Shown here piece by piece: positions 20,893-33,161 of a DNA stretch of 64,000 bases; position 1 is the stretch's first letter; the number at the start of each line of letters is the position of its first letter. The translations under genes were made by a program, and so were the position numbers. Under the pieces are notes generated by a model. It was not told the DNA's origin. It made no database searches and saw nothing but the letters and a program-made list of their open reading frames with translations. Source of the DNA: Escallonia rubra (Eukaryota > Streptophyta > Magnoliopsida > Escalloniales > Escalloniaceae); the NCBI GenBank assembly GCA_033065855.1, contig JAVXUO010003232.1, positions 100,001 through 164,000 of the forward strand, written 5' to 3'.

Positions 20893-21444
20893 CTGTTAGT
20901 TTATATTATTCATCTTGACCCGATAATCAAGACCATTAGAACAACAACAACATAAACATAAGAACAATAGGGTTTGAACTCACCGGAATCGAAGAAAGCC
21001 AAAGACTACCAAAAGCTTTATTACGATGATGCAAAAATGCCAAAACGTGGAAACGAACGTATACCCTTTGGTATTGATTTTTACTACTCTTCTCTATTCT
21101 TGATGATGATGGAATATAGTTGTATATTTTTCATTAGTTTAGGAGGCGAAAGAGTAGTAAAATATTATGATGATCTAGCCTCCAAGAAAAAGAGATATTT
21201 ATATAGAGAGAGTAGTGTGATCAACCCTAGACTTGCCAAATCTCAACCGTCCATCAAAGTTAAGAGATTATGGTCTATAAATGTTTTATGCACAATAAAT
21301 CATTAGCATATTGGATGATAAAATTTAATAGGCTCATAAAGTTATTTAGCTAATTTAATTAATTAATGTTTAAGTCAAATAAATAGTGAACAATAATATG
21401 ACCCGTTAGGCCACCTAATTGGATTGGACCGATTAAATCCAACA
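20893..21444 (-). mobile_element. 3' LTR of the copia remnant
   Basis: On the minus strand it starts TGTTGGATTTAATCGG after the polypurine tract and probably ends TAAACTAACA, about 550 bases. A TATA-like CTCTCTATATAAATATC lies near 21192-21210. The outer end is approximate. Confidence 0.6.
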
Positions 21445-22715
21445 TTCTCCCACTTAGCCAAGGGTCATACTTATGTTAACCTCATAAGTTTTGACATAAC
21501 GAAATTGAACAAAATATCCCGTAAGTTAGGCCAAATCTAACAAAAATTCTAGCACCGAATCGAAGATAGTATCCGTGTCTCTCAATGCCACAAACCATTC
21601 TCCGGTTACAATCTCAGAACTTTTGCTCAATATGACAGTCAAATAGCTTAATAGGCATGAACTCTACCGTTCCATAATAAATAACAATACGAACGAGTTC
21701 ATGTAATCCTTACATGAGTGTTTGTTTTAAAATACTTCAAATGTGCACTTTAACGAGAAGTAACAAACCATGATCATAATATCTAGAATCCAAAACATAA
21801 GGTGATCACGTAAATAAATGTCTCAAATAAAAAACCTATCACCTAAAGGAAAAGCTATCAACCAAACTCATGCTAGCAACATGTTCTGAGAAGAGATTAG
21901 GTGGTAAGCCTTTCGTCATGGGATCTGCCAACATAGCGATCGCACTGATATACTGAATAGACACTATGTGATTCTGAATTCTTTCCTTCACAGTGGTACT
22001 TAACCAATAGTCTCAAAAGGTGTCTACACACCTTGCATAATCAGAACCAAAATAACCAATAACCTCAAAGTTATGTGACTTCCTATAGGTAAGCATAAAA
22101 TCCTTGATACCCTGTAAGCAATGCATGACTTTCTAGGTTGCTTTCCAATGACCCATTCCTAGGTTTATTTGGTAATGTCTAAGCATTTCAATAACATATG
22201 CTATATCTGGGGCGAGTACAGACTTGAGCATACACGAGACTCCTTACTACTGATGCATAGGGAATAAGCTCCATTTTGTCTTGCTCCAGGTCGTTCCTAA
22301 GGTATTGTAACAAATTGAATTTGTCACCCATAACAACACGGGTAACAGTGGGAGCGCAATTATGCATGTTGAACCTTTTGAGTACCTTATCAATATAAGC
22401 TCTTTGCGACAATCCCAATGTTCCACGAAATCTATTTCGGTGAATTTTAATACCTATAACGTAAGAGGCCTCTCCAAGATAAAGTTCTTAGACTGAAAAT
22501 TTTTGGTTCCATGCAACACATGCATATCAGTACTAGCAAGGAAGATATCATCTACATACAAAACTAGAATGATAAACTTACTCCCACTGATCTTTAGGTA
22601 TATACATTTGTCCACTACATTTTCTTTAAAGCCAAATTTATTAACCACATCATGAAACTTAAGATGCCATTGTCTAGAGGCTTGCTTTAATTAGAACCAA
22701 AAAGTAGAGCCAATT
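20893..22715 (-). mobile_element. Ty1/copia remnant: 3' LTR, RNase H and part of RT
   Basis: On the minus strand the order is RT (VLYVDDIFLAST near 22560, then YIDKVLKRFNMHNC and IPYASVVRSLVYAQVCTRP), a decayed RNase H region, the polypurine tract AAGTGGGAGAA, and an LTR. Y-V-D-D with YID.VL.RF.M..C is diagnostic of copia RT. The 5' two thirds are missing beyond ~22715. It is a fossil with several breaks. Only one LTR is present, so age cannot be read from LTR divergence. Confidence 0.85.
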
Positions 22716-23748
22716 TCGTTGAGTGGAACTGTGGATGGAATACGAAAGGCTAATCAAGGACCACCCTGTAGCCCTGTTCCTTCACCAACCAAAAGCGACA
22801 GAAAGCGAGGCTGATCATTACCTGTTGAACTGTCATGCCATTGAGGTCGCCGACAATGTCTTCATCTCTGAGGCGGGCAAATTCGTCATCTCGCAACCAC
22901 GCAAACTTGTCCTCTGCACGTGAAGATATTGCGTTAATGAGTCGTCGTTGTCCATTTTTATTTTCATAATGCGATAATGCACGTTCCTTTTGCATTTTGC
23001 AATGTATTTTTTGTACGTCGTTTAGTAAAATTTTGTCCGTGTGAGATTGGAGGGCAAGTGGTTTCTAGGAGCGGTAATAGAAGATTATAATTAAAGGTGA
23101 TTGCTATCTTTGGAGTGTCGTATTATAAGCATTATGTCGATAGTTTTGAAAATTATGATTTATTCGTATTCGCTTGAAGTGAACCATCGAATTCAAAACA
23201 TATTGCATTCATGCACTTTACATATGAGCAATATCATAATCAAGAGAAATTCAATAAAAGCATATTCCCGAAATTGTTTCGTTATAGTAAAGCATGTTAT
23301 AGTGCTAATAAATTAGTAAGATCCCGAAGTTCAAAATAAAATATTCAAAAAGTGAAGCATAAAATGAGTAATCAATTATTTTTACTTCAAATTAGAATGT
23401 TACTTTGTTCTTTAGTATTTTAAGTACTAATTTTGTTTTTGTATGAAAAAGTTAAATTTTAAGAATTTATACACAAAATTATACTTACGCTATTTATTTT
23501 GCTTACCATATCCATATAAGTGTGGGACATTTTTTTTTAATTTTTCACGTTATGTGGCGCACCAATCAATCCATGTAAAGAACTTGAATTACAATCAATT
23601 ATTGTGCAAAACTACAAATTGAATTACCGTAGGCTTGTGAAAGGAACCTGCTTTCTCGGTTTATCTAACTTTCCTCACTTTTCCTCTCTATAAATTCCTC
23701 TCCTCTCCACTGCAACAACAACCAATCTATATATCATATCATATCATA
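22716..23748. other. Gene-free stretch
   Basis: Starts at the broken edge of the copia remnant. A 66-codon frame (22723-22923, +) and an 81-codon frame on the other strand (22750-22995) overlap; neither matches a family I know. From about 23040 to 23650 the sequence resembles 40200-40860 (see the repeat entry). Confidence 0.4.
23040..23650. repeat. Diverged dispersed repeat, partner near 40200-40860
   Basis: Matching words in the same order include CAAAAAGTGAAGCATAAAAT with AAAAAGTAAAGCATACAAT, and CACGTTATGTGGCGCACCAA with CACTTTATGGCTCGCATCAC. Similarity is only about 65-70% by eye. The element type is unknown. Confidence 0.35.
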
Positions 23749-26130
23749 TCTATATAATATATAATAAGCGAAGCGAGAAAGGCATTGATAGCTTCTTTGA
23801 ACGACACATCATCGTTTCTTTATATGACACGTCACCAGATTAATTATCTTTTATATTAGTAAGTCTTATTTAATTTAAAAACTAACTCTAATCTTTCTAA
23901 AATTCTGTCTAATCAATATACTAATCTATTAAGACTTCTTTTTTACAATTATGTGCTTAAAATTCAAAAGCTAATTCTAATAATTCTCAAACTCAACCTT
24001 ATCATTATACTAACTTATTAGGACTTAATATTCACTACTATATCTTCAAAATTACTCTCTAATATGAATATAAAAACTCATATATATAAAAAACGAAAAT
24101 AATACTTTTGATTTAGAAGAGAAAATTAATTTAAAAATCAATTCTAATCCTTCTAAAACTCTATCTAATTAATATACTAATCTATTAAGACTTTGTTTTG
24201 ACAATTATGTACTTGAATAGCGTTCTCTGATATGAAAATTAAAATTCATAGACCAAAAAATAGCTTATGAGATATAAAATAAAAACGTGATCTAATAATT
24301 AATTTAAAATTTGATAGAATCCTGATTTTTATGTCTAAATAATTTTGCAGAGTACTCTAAACATAACTTTTCAAGCTAATAGACTTGGTTTTTAAATGAA
24401 TCAAATTAGGCTACTAAAAGAATTTAATAATAATATAATCTCGACAAGTTACTTGAAACTATTATAAATAAAATATTAAAAATTTCTTACTAACTGTAAT
24501 TATAGTTGTAGCAGAAGTAGATTTTTTTTCCCAAAACATGTAAATCTCTTTTTGTTTCTTGAGATGTGGTATTCATTGATACACTTTTTGTAACTTTTGA
24601 AAATATTTTATTAACTTACTCGACTATGACTCGGGATCCTGAGCTATAATAATTAATAATTGAGGCGAGAAATACAATCATGACACCTTATTGCATTGTG
24701 TTTTTAATATAATAAGAGTTATAGAAACTAATGTTAAACACATTAATATTACTAAATATCTCCAAACATTATTTTAAACGAGGTCCTTAATTTTGTAATT
24801 AATTAACTCAACAAATATAGTAGACATTTAAATAATTAGCCTTATGCAATTCAAAAATCAATTCAAAATATTTAACATTTTCTAACCAATATAGTAATAT
24901 ATTATGACTTTATTGGAATATTATAAATCAAAAAAGCTCTCTAACATAAAATATTAACCTGTAAAAAATTACTTAAGAGATATAATAAGAAAAATTAGGT
25001 TCTATTTCAAATTCATATTTAAGTTTTCTCTAAATTCAAATATGAGTCTAACTTGATAATTATATTGATTAAAAATTTTGGTCAGTAATTTCCTTACTCT
25101 AAAGTTTTGCAGTATCCTATTTAGTCGCATTGGTTAAATGTAAAAACACCATAATATGCAGATTCTATATGAGATACATTAAAAAAATAGTGTAAATTTA
25201 ATGCCTTAAATATGTAAGCTTTTCTTAAATTCAACTAATTTTATGTTGAAAAAGTTTTGACCTAATTTTTTTCTATGGTATTTTTATTGTGAGTAAAGTA
25301 TACCATTTATGATTTTAATTATGTTAACTTTTATAATTTTGAATAGAATTGCATATAAAATCTAAAAAGATCTTAGTTATTTGATGAATGTAGACTAAAA
25401 CTTGGATTGAAATTCTTATTATATCTAAAGATAAATCGTACTTAGTAAGCATGCTTATTGTATACTTTGTGAAATATTTGTTAAATTTTGTTCAGCAATT
25501 TCCTTACTACGAGGTTTTGAGCTATTGTATATAGTCATGTTGATTAAACTTTTTAAACTTTATATAATTACTTCATGCACTGATTACTATTTTCTCTGCT
25601 TCTAAAAATGTCACACCATCCTTACTTTATTAGTTGTGTTGATTAACTTTTATAACATGCTATAAACAAATATATGGACCAAAATTTTCTCTATCAAAAT
25701 TAAACTAATATATAAGTAATGTTATGGACAACTCATTCAAAGGTACAATTGTTTTTTTTTAAAGATACGTAGAAAATAATTAAAATGTCTTATGCAATAG
25801 TAAATTGATCTCAATACGTTCTCCGTATATTTTTATCAGTAGAATTTACTTTTTCTTTTTTGTGTACTAAATAAGTTTTTAATTTTTGTACATCTATATA
25901 ATTACCCAATCAGAATTAGCAGATATGCACAAGGACATTGCTTATTAATATTTGACTAAAAATGTTAATTTATTTTATGACAATCAAGTTCAAGCCAAAA
26001 TTAAAGTAATTATCTTTGATAAAATAATCATAAAATTATAAAATTGTGCAAGATATTTTATTATGTATTTCAAGACTAGTAAGATAAATTATTATTAATA
26101 AACTGTCTCGTGCTTGGCACGGGATTCTAG
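23749..26130 (+). mobile_element. Non-autonomous Helitron-like element
   Basis: The 5' end is TCTATATAATATATAATAAG followed by CGAAGCGAG, a common start of plant Helitrons. The 3' end is a 7-bp stem hairpin (CTCGTGC, loop TTG, GCACGGG) followed by ATTCTAG. TC at the start and a hairpin plus CTAG at the end are the defining Helitron termini. No Rep/helicase ORF is present. Inside, a unit with CTAATCTATTAAGAC recurs about three times (23880-24230). Confidence 0.7.
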
Positions 26131-27529
26131 GTTAGTAAATATATAATAGACGAAGCGTTGTGCGTTGTGGAGGCGACACGTAAGCTTTTTTAAGTGTTCT
26201 TTTCCCTTTTTATCCCTTTTAACTTTGCGACACGTCATCGCCTTTTACTTATGCGACACGTCATCATGTTTATTTCCATATCAGATTCCTTTTTTACTTC
26301 TACTTATTAGAGACACACATGCACCATGACTCTTTGTTTTGTATCACGTTCTCTTTTCACTTCTACTTATTACAAATACACATGCACCATAATTCTTTAT
26401 TATAATTTATTATTAAAAAATTCACAGGTATTATTGACATAATTTTACTAAACTTTATAAGAGTAGAAAACTAATTATGCACCTTCTAAAACTCTACCTA
26501 TTCAATATACTTACATATAAGGTCTTAATTTTCAATACTAACACCTCAAATATACTTTAAAAACTTTTACTTATTAAAGTCATACATGCATCATGACTCT
26601 TTACTATAACTTATTATTAAAAAATTTGTAGGTATTATTGGCACAATTTTATTAAACTTTATAAGAGTAGAAAATCAATTCTGCACTTTTTAATTGTTTT
26701 CATATTACATTTCGTTTTCACTTCTACTTATTAGAGATACACATGCACATGGCTCTTTGTTTTGATATCACATTCCCGTTTTACTTCTACTTATTAGAGA
26801 CACACATGCAATATAACTCTTTACTATAATTTATTATTAAAAAATTCGCAGGTATTATTCACATAATTTTACTGAACTTTATAAGAGTAAAAAACTAATT
26901 ATGCACCTCTAAAACTCTACCTATTCAATATACTTACATATAAGGTCTTAATTTTCAATACTAACACCTCAAAAATTCGTTAAAAATGTCTACTTATTAA
27001 AGTCACACACTCATCATTACTCTTTACTATAACTTATTATTAAAAAAATTACAAATATTGTGCGTTATGGAAGCGACACATAAGCTTTTTTTAGTGTTCT
27101 TTTTTCCTTTTTTTATCGCTTTTAACTTTGCGACACGTTATCGCCTTTTACTTATGCGACACGTCATCATGTTTGTTTCCATATCAGATTCCTTTAGTGA
27201 CACACATGCACCGTGACTCTTTATTTTGATATCACGTTCCCTTTTCACTTATACTTATTAAAAACACACATGTACCATAACTGTAATACCCCAAAAATTT
27301 TCTTTTCCTTGTGCGAAATTAATATTTTTGAATAATTAAGTTTGTGGTCTTTTTGTTAACATTAAAAAAATGAATTGGGATTGTTTCTGAAATTTTCGGT
27401 TGAATGAAAGTGGTTTCATTTGAATCAAAACTTATTGATGATAAAGTTTTTGAGCTCTGAAATATTCGATCGAAGGAAAATAGTTTGGCTTCGAATAAAA
27501 ATAGTTTTATGAAGTTTTAGTCGAATTTA

Positions 27530-27860
27530 AAAGGTTTTAGTCGACTAAAAGTGCTTTCGGTCGACTAAAAAGTAGTCAAATTGTGTAAAAATAGTTTTCT
27601 GAAGTTTTTAGTCAAACTTAAAGGTTTTAAGTCCACTCAATTTCGGTCGAAAGAAAGTGGTTTTGTTCGAATCAAAATGAAGGGAATTTGTGTTTTGAAA
27701 ATTCTGAAGTTTTCAGTCGACTAAAATGGGGTTTCAGTCGACTAAAAGTGGTTTTAGTCGACTAAAAGTTTTTAGTCGATGAACAGTGTTTTGAACAGTA
27801 CTTTTAATCGACTGAAAAGTACTTTCAGTCGACTAAAATGTTCAGTCGACTCAAAGTTGT
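27530..27860. repeat. Cluster of AGTCGACTAAAA palindromic words upstream of the LTR TATA box
   Basis: GTCGAC occurs seven times in about 310 bases, mostly as TTTTAGTCGACTAAAA or half of it. At least six near-variants (GGTCGAA, ATCGAC, GTCGAT) also occur. All lie in the presumed U3, ending ~60 bases before the TATA box. Confidence 0.85.
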
Positions 27861-28619
27861 TTTCGGTCGATTTAAAGGTGATTTTCGGTCGAATGAAAAC
27901 TTTAAAATTTTTGTCCCCTATAAATAGTGTTCTATTTCATTTCTAGCCTTTTTGGGGTTCTCTGTTTCTTTTCTTTTCCTTTGTACAAGAGAGAGAGAGA
28001 GAGAGATATAGAGAAGAAGGCTTGGAAAATTTGGAAACTCTAAGAAGGAGCTTAAAGGATTTGTGACTCTCAAGAAGCTTGATTAAGGTAAGGGTTTACT
28101 TTCGAAATTCGAATCAGCGATGGACCAATCGGTCATGTAAGTCTTTAGATTCTTCTGAAATCCGAACCTCTTCAAATAGGGATAAGTGATTCTTTCGCTC
28201 CTCTTTGTTTTGAATTTTATTGAGAATGACTTGTTGTCAATTCTATGATTTGTGAAAAAAATCAAATTCCGTCGGATTTGTTTGACCTCAGAATATTGAC
28301 ACATTGATATCGTCGTTTCAGTGATTTATGGTCGTTATTATTTTCGTGAACTCCACTTATTGTTTGACGAGTTCGTTATTTGATAATGTGATTTTGAAAC
28401 TTTTGAATATGGTTTGATTTGTTCGATACTTGATAACGGTTATTTTGAGATTTTGTTTTAGTGACTTTATGAGCCATGTCACAGTGTATGTGACTTATTT
28501 CTGACTTACCCACGTGGATTAAAACGTGGGCTAACTCAGGGGAGTTGAGCTAGAGATCGTGATCTTACTTTTTGAACCGGCCTCATATGTCAGGAATGAC
28601 GTATGTGACCACTTTCTGA

Positions 28620-28920
28620 ATGGCTCTCTAGTGTCTGTTTCGATAGTATCTGTTTTCGAACTCAGATATATTTTGACATTTTTTATTTGGCTCCCTAGTG
28701 TCTGTTTCCGTATTCAGATATATTCTGACATTTGATATATGGTCCGATTGTGTCTGTCTCCGTACTCTGATATATTCTGGCATATGATATTCGATCTGAC
28801 ATCTCTAGTGTCTATTTCCGTACTCTGATATATTTTGGCATATGATATTCGGTCTGACATCTCTAGTGTCTAATTCCGTACTCTGATATATTTTGGCGTT
28901 TGATATTTGGTCTAATCTTT
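28620..28920. repeat. ~60-bp tandem repeat, about five copies, inside the solo LTR
   Basis: CTAGTGTCT.TTTCCGTACTC followed by TGATATATT.TGGCATATGA recurs near 28628, 28691, 28749, 28804 and 28864. The last three copies are the most alike. Confidence 0.85.
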
Positions 28921-30799
28921 GTTCAGTTGAAACGAGTGTGCTTTTGAAATTTTGTCATACATATATGTTTTGACAATTGAAATCTGGTTTGATTATCAGT
29001 TCCGGTGAAAACTTTTGTGCTTCCGAAATTTTGTTTCTCAGATATTTTTGTTTTGTTTGATTGGTCCTTTGAGCGACCTTACTGTGCATTTGATTCATTC
29101 CCTTAATGTTTTTCCTTTCAGGTGTTTAGTAGGTGGGATTTTGGATTTGAAGGGCTAGCTGTGTGACCAAAGTTAACTGCCTTATTTTAGTATTAGTATT
29201 GACATTTAAGTCTATGTAATTAAGATAAGTTGATATCGTTTAGGTTTCGTTTTGAAACTCTATGTTGGAGAAATTTTGGATTGTATAAAAGCTTTGGGCC
29301 CCTATGTCAGATATTGATGTATTTTGGGAATTATTAGTATATGCTCTGATTGACCGTTTGTGAGATTTATGATAAAGAGTAAAGATTTTTTTTTCTGACT
29401 CCGTTTTTCTGATATTTTAAGGTTTTCTGATTTCATTTGGGAGACTTTCGATATTGTTTCGTTTGGGATTTTAGTGTATGCTCTGATTTACCAATTTGAA
29501 GTCTTCTGATAATTATGGAATTTTATCTGATCTGTGTATTTGGCATTAACGCTCCGTAAATAAATTCGGGGCGTTACAATAACTCTTTATTATAATTTAT
29601 TATTAAAAAATTCGCACGCATTATTGACATAATTTTACTAAACTTTATAAAAAGTAGAAAACTAATTATACACCTTCTAAAACTCTACCTATTCAATACA
29701 CTTACATATAAGATCTTAATTTTCAATACTAAAACCTCAAATATACTTTGAAAACCTCTACTTATTAAAGTCACACACACATGCATCATGACTCTTTACT
29801 ATAAATTATCATTAAAAAATTTGCAGGTATTATTGGCATAATTTTATTAAACCTTATAAGAGTAGAAAATCAATTTTGCACTTTTAATTGTTTTCATATC
29901 ACATTTCTTTTTCGCTTCTACTTATTAGAGTCAAACATGCACATGGTTCTTTGTTTTGATGTTTCACATCTACTTATTAGAGACACACATGTACCAAAAC
30001 TCTTTACTATAATTTATTATTGAAAAATTCGCAGGTATTATTCACATAATTTTACTAAATTTTAGAAGAGTAAAATACTAATTATGCACCTTCTAAAACT
30101 CTACCTATTCAATATACTTACATATAAGGTCTTAATTCTCAATGCTAACACCTCAAAAATACTTTAAAAACTTGTACTTATTAAAGTCACATATGCATCA
30201 TTACTCTTTACTATAACTTACTATTAAAAAATTCACAAGTATTATTGGCATAATTTTACTAAACTTTATAAGAGTAAAAAAAAATCGATTTTGCATCTTT
30301 TAAAACTTTGTCTATTCAATATACTAACATATAAGGTCTTAATTTTCACTACTAACACCCCAAAAATACGTTAAAATCTCTATTTATTAAATTCATATAT
30401 GCATCATGACTCTTACTAAAATTATTATTAAAAATTCGCAGGTATTGTTGGCATAATTTCACTAAATTTTATAAGGGTAGAAAATGAATTATTCACCTTT
30501 TAAAATTTTACCTATTCATTATACCAACATATAAGGTCTTAATTTTCACTACTAACACCGCAAAAGTACGTTAAAAACATCTACTTACTAATGTCAAACA
30601 TGCATCATAACTCTTTACTATAATTTGTTATTGAAAATTCGCAGGTATTAATGGCATAATTTTAATAAACTTTCTAAGTATAAAAAATTAGTTCTGCACT
30701 TTTTAAAACTCTACCTATTTAATACACCAACATATAAGGTCTTAACTCTCACTATTAACACCTCAAAAGTACTTTTAAAATAAAATAAAATCTCTTAAA

Positions 30800-31640
30800 C
30801 GTAAAATACGAAAATCATGTATGAAATCAAAGATAAATAATTCACAAATCAAGATCTTTTGAATATAATTTACAAAGTGATATGACTTAATTTTTAAAAC
30901 TATTTTACATTTTTTTTTATATTTTTGAGTGTTTCTTTTGTTAACTTGAACTTCTTTTGAGATGTTAATAGTTAAAACTAAGTCCTAATATATTGATACA
31001 TTGATTGTAGAGTTTTAAAAGGTGTAAAATTGGTTTTCTATTTATATAAGGTAAACTAAAATTATGGCAACAACATTTATGAATTTCTAATAATAAATAA
31101 AGGTAAAGAATCATGATGCATATGAAACTTTGATAAATATGGATAAAAAAGAAAAAAAAAAGACACGAAAATAAACATAATGATGTGTCGCAAAAATGAC
31201 TTCAAATTCTAATTTAAAAATCATATACACGAAATCATGTATGAAATCAAAGATAAATAATTTACAAATTAAGATCTTTCAAAATTAGTTTACAAAGTGA
31301 TATGACTTTATTTTTAAAATATTTTACATTTTTTTATGTTTTCGGTCTTTATTTATTTATCTTAAAGTATTTTTGAGGTGTTAGTAGTTAAAATTAAGTC
31401 CTAATATGTTGATACATTGATTAGATAGAGTTTAAATTTGAGTTTTTACTCATAAAAGGTTAACTAAAATTATGGCAACAATAGCTACGATTTTTTTTGT
31501 AATAAATCAAAGTAAATAATCATGATGCATGTATACTTTTGATAAAGATGAAAAAAGAAGAGAAAAATGACTCGAAAACAAACATGTGATGTGTCACAAA
31601 ATTAATCTCAAAATGACAAAATAAAATCTTTACATGTAAT
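30800..31640 (-). repeat. Inverted arm of the Helitron-like repeat
   Basis: Two units (from ~30800 and ~31205) read on the minus strand like the upstream array: GACACATCA.TATGTTTATTTTCG, then TTATTATTAGAAATTC, then CCTTTTAAAACTCTA. Together with the plus-oriented array this forms a large imperfect palindrome centred near 30.8 kb. Confidence 0.6.
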
Positions 31641-32052
31641 GAAGAAAAGCACAAACTTTACTAGCACTTAACTTTTTACTACGATTTATCTTAAACAAAC
31701 TTTGAATATGGTTACTAGCACTTAAACAAACTTTAAATATAAAAAATATTAGTAATCATTAATATAAATGTTGTAGCTCATAATTCAGGATGTAAAATTA
31801 CTTTATACTCTCAATGAACAAAATGAAATTATTAGAACTTAGACATTACTATAATCACCCAAATATATTATAAAATTAGAAATAAATCTATATTCTAAAA
31901 AGCAAAAAAATAAAGTAAGTGAACATAAAAAAGAAATTTTTAACCCTAAGTCATTGCAGCCCCTTCTATCACAGTCTATACAATAAATTGAACGTGAACA
32001 AAATTTTTATTTATTTGATATATCTTTTACTCAATCATATAGTAGTATAATC
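31640..32052. other. Gene-free stretch
   Basis: Very AT-rich sequence. I see no gene, RNA or repeat that I recognise. Confidence 0.4.
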
Positions 32053-32600
32053 ACCGCAAGAAAATATGTCTTTTGCGATGGATTTTTAGCGACTGAAGGT
32101 ATTCCGTCGCTAAAAAGGTCTTTAAGCGACAGAAGATCCCGTCGTTAAAAATCCGTCGTTTAATACTATTACCGACGGAAGCCACCGTCAGTAAAAAGTA
32201 TTTGTAGACGAACTTTTAGAGACAGAATTACCGTCACTAAATATTTTTTAGAAAATTAGTATTTTTTGAGGGTTTTTTAAAACTATTTAAGCGACGGAAT
32301 AAAACTGTATCTAAAAATTCCGTCGGTAAAAGTCTTTATAATAAGACCTTCATCGACGGATTTTTAGCGACGGTGTTATTCTGTCGCTAAAGGTCCTCGA
32401 TTTAAAACAAGATTTGGTTTCTTTCTCTCTCTCTCTGAAATTCTTCTCTCACCTACCCACCGCCGTTCTCACCTCCGGCGACCCCCCTCTACGGCGACCC
32501 ACCTCCGACGACAACCCCGTCCCCCACCCGACGCCGCGCCACCAAGCCTTCCGCTGTCGCAGTGCCACTGCCGCGATTGAAGTAAAAGTTCAAGATGCTT
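32053..32600. mobile_element. CACTA-like transposon end fragment
   Basis: CACCGCAAGAAAATATG at 32053 resembles the plant CACTA terminus CACTACAAGAAAA with two changes. About 350 bases follow of inverted TTTTTAGCGACGG/CCGTCGCTAAA words, the usual subterminal repeats. A CT-rich and then GC-rich stretch (32420-32580, with CGGCGACCC words) ends the block. No transposase and no opposite terminus are seen. It is related to the cluster at 18295-18700. Confidence 0.55.
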
Positions 32601-32788
32601 GCTGAGTTTGTAGGGCATCAAGGTGGAAGACTCTTCGAAGTAAGCCAGAGGATCATTTAAAATTACGGAAGAACATTTCAAATATATTGAAGAATGACCT
32701 TTATTTATTGGAAAGTCTATACCATTCTTTCAATGATTGACTGCACGTGGAATTAAAAAGTACGTGAACCAAATGTTCAGACAACTTG
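32600..32788. other. Short unassigned stretch before the LINE
   Basis: Moderate AT content, with no recognised gene or repeat. Confidence 0.4.
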
Positions 32789-32797
32789 ATTGTGTTT

Positions 32798-33161
32798 TTC
32801 CGGTAAATAAAAAATATATATCAACCGATGAAACAATAGTACAACATCTGTAAGGCGTATGCCCCAGGAAAACAACAACGAAACGCGAGCCTTGCAAAGC
32901 AAGAGCGAAGAGAAAACCTAAGCTAGGCAGAAACATGCCACACTGGCAACAAAAGAAAAGGTTAATACATAACACTGGAACTAGATCAGCAAAGACATAC
33001 AAAGACCCAGAAGTAACCAGAGGAGAAGGCCCCATGGAATCTGGAGGTCCTGGTGAAAAGACCAACACACTAAAGCTGCGATATAACAAGCTAGAAGCTG
33101 CAACGGTCTGTCTGAACATGGACCGATCACCCAAAAATAATCTGACCAAACCATGACGAAA
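32798..33161 (-). other. LINE 3' UTR
   Basis: Non-coding 3' region of the LINE between the ORF2 stop and the short A-run. It ends TTTTTTATTTACCGG then AAAAA on the minus strand. Confidence 0.65.

Larger units (their letters stand above)
27282..29578 (+). mobile_element. Solo LTR (2297 bp), probably chromovirus-type Ty3/gypsy
   Basis: It starts TGTAATACCCC and ends GGGGCGTTACA, so the tips are inverted repeats. The 5-bp duplication ATAAC flanks it (27277-27281 and 29579-29583). A TATA box (CCTATAAATAG, 27918-27928) is followed by a (GA)n leader near 27990. The tips resemble the LTR start TGTAACACCCC of the chromovirus at 42184. No coding sequence lies inside. The perfect duplication suggests moderate age at most. 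Confidence 0.8.
26380..30790. repeat. ~210-bp tandem repeat, about nine copies, interrupted by the solo LTR
   Basis: Unit landmarks are TTATTATTAAAAAATTCGC, GGTATTATTG.CATAATTTTA, CACCTTCTAAAACTCTACC and CATATAAGGTCTTAATTTTC. Copies run on both sides of 27282-29578 and continue in register after it, which shows that the LTR inserted into an existing array. Confidence 0.85.
26131..31640. mobile_element. Second Helitron-like block with internal repeats, split by a solo LTR and partly inverted
   Basis: It starts right after the first element with ATATATAATAGACGAAGCG. The segment GCGACACGTAAGC... to ...ATTTCCATATCAGATTC occurs at 26158-26290 and again at 27060-27190. A ~210-bp unit centred on TTCGCAGGTATTATTG recurs about nine times (near 26410, 26620, 26835, 29595, 29810, 30020, 30225, 30430 and 30635). 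From ~30800 related units run in the opposite orientation. No 3' hairpin and CTAG end was found. Confidence 0.55.

Noticed and set aside
20974-21306. 110-codon plus-strand ORF
   Set aside because: It lies wholly inside the copia LTR and has no protein similarity; it is a chance frame.
32053-32600. A complete CACTA transposon
   Set aside because: Only one tip-like end and subterminal repeats are visible; no transposase and no opposite terminus.
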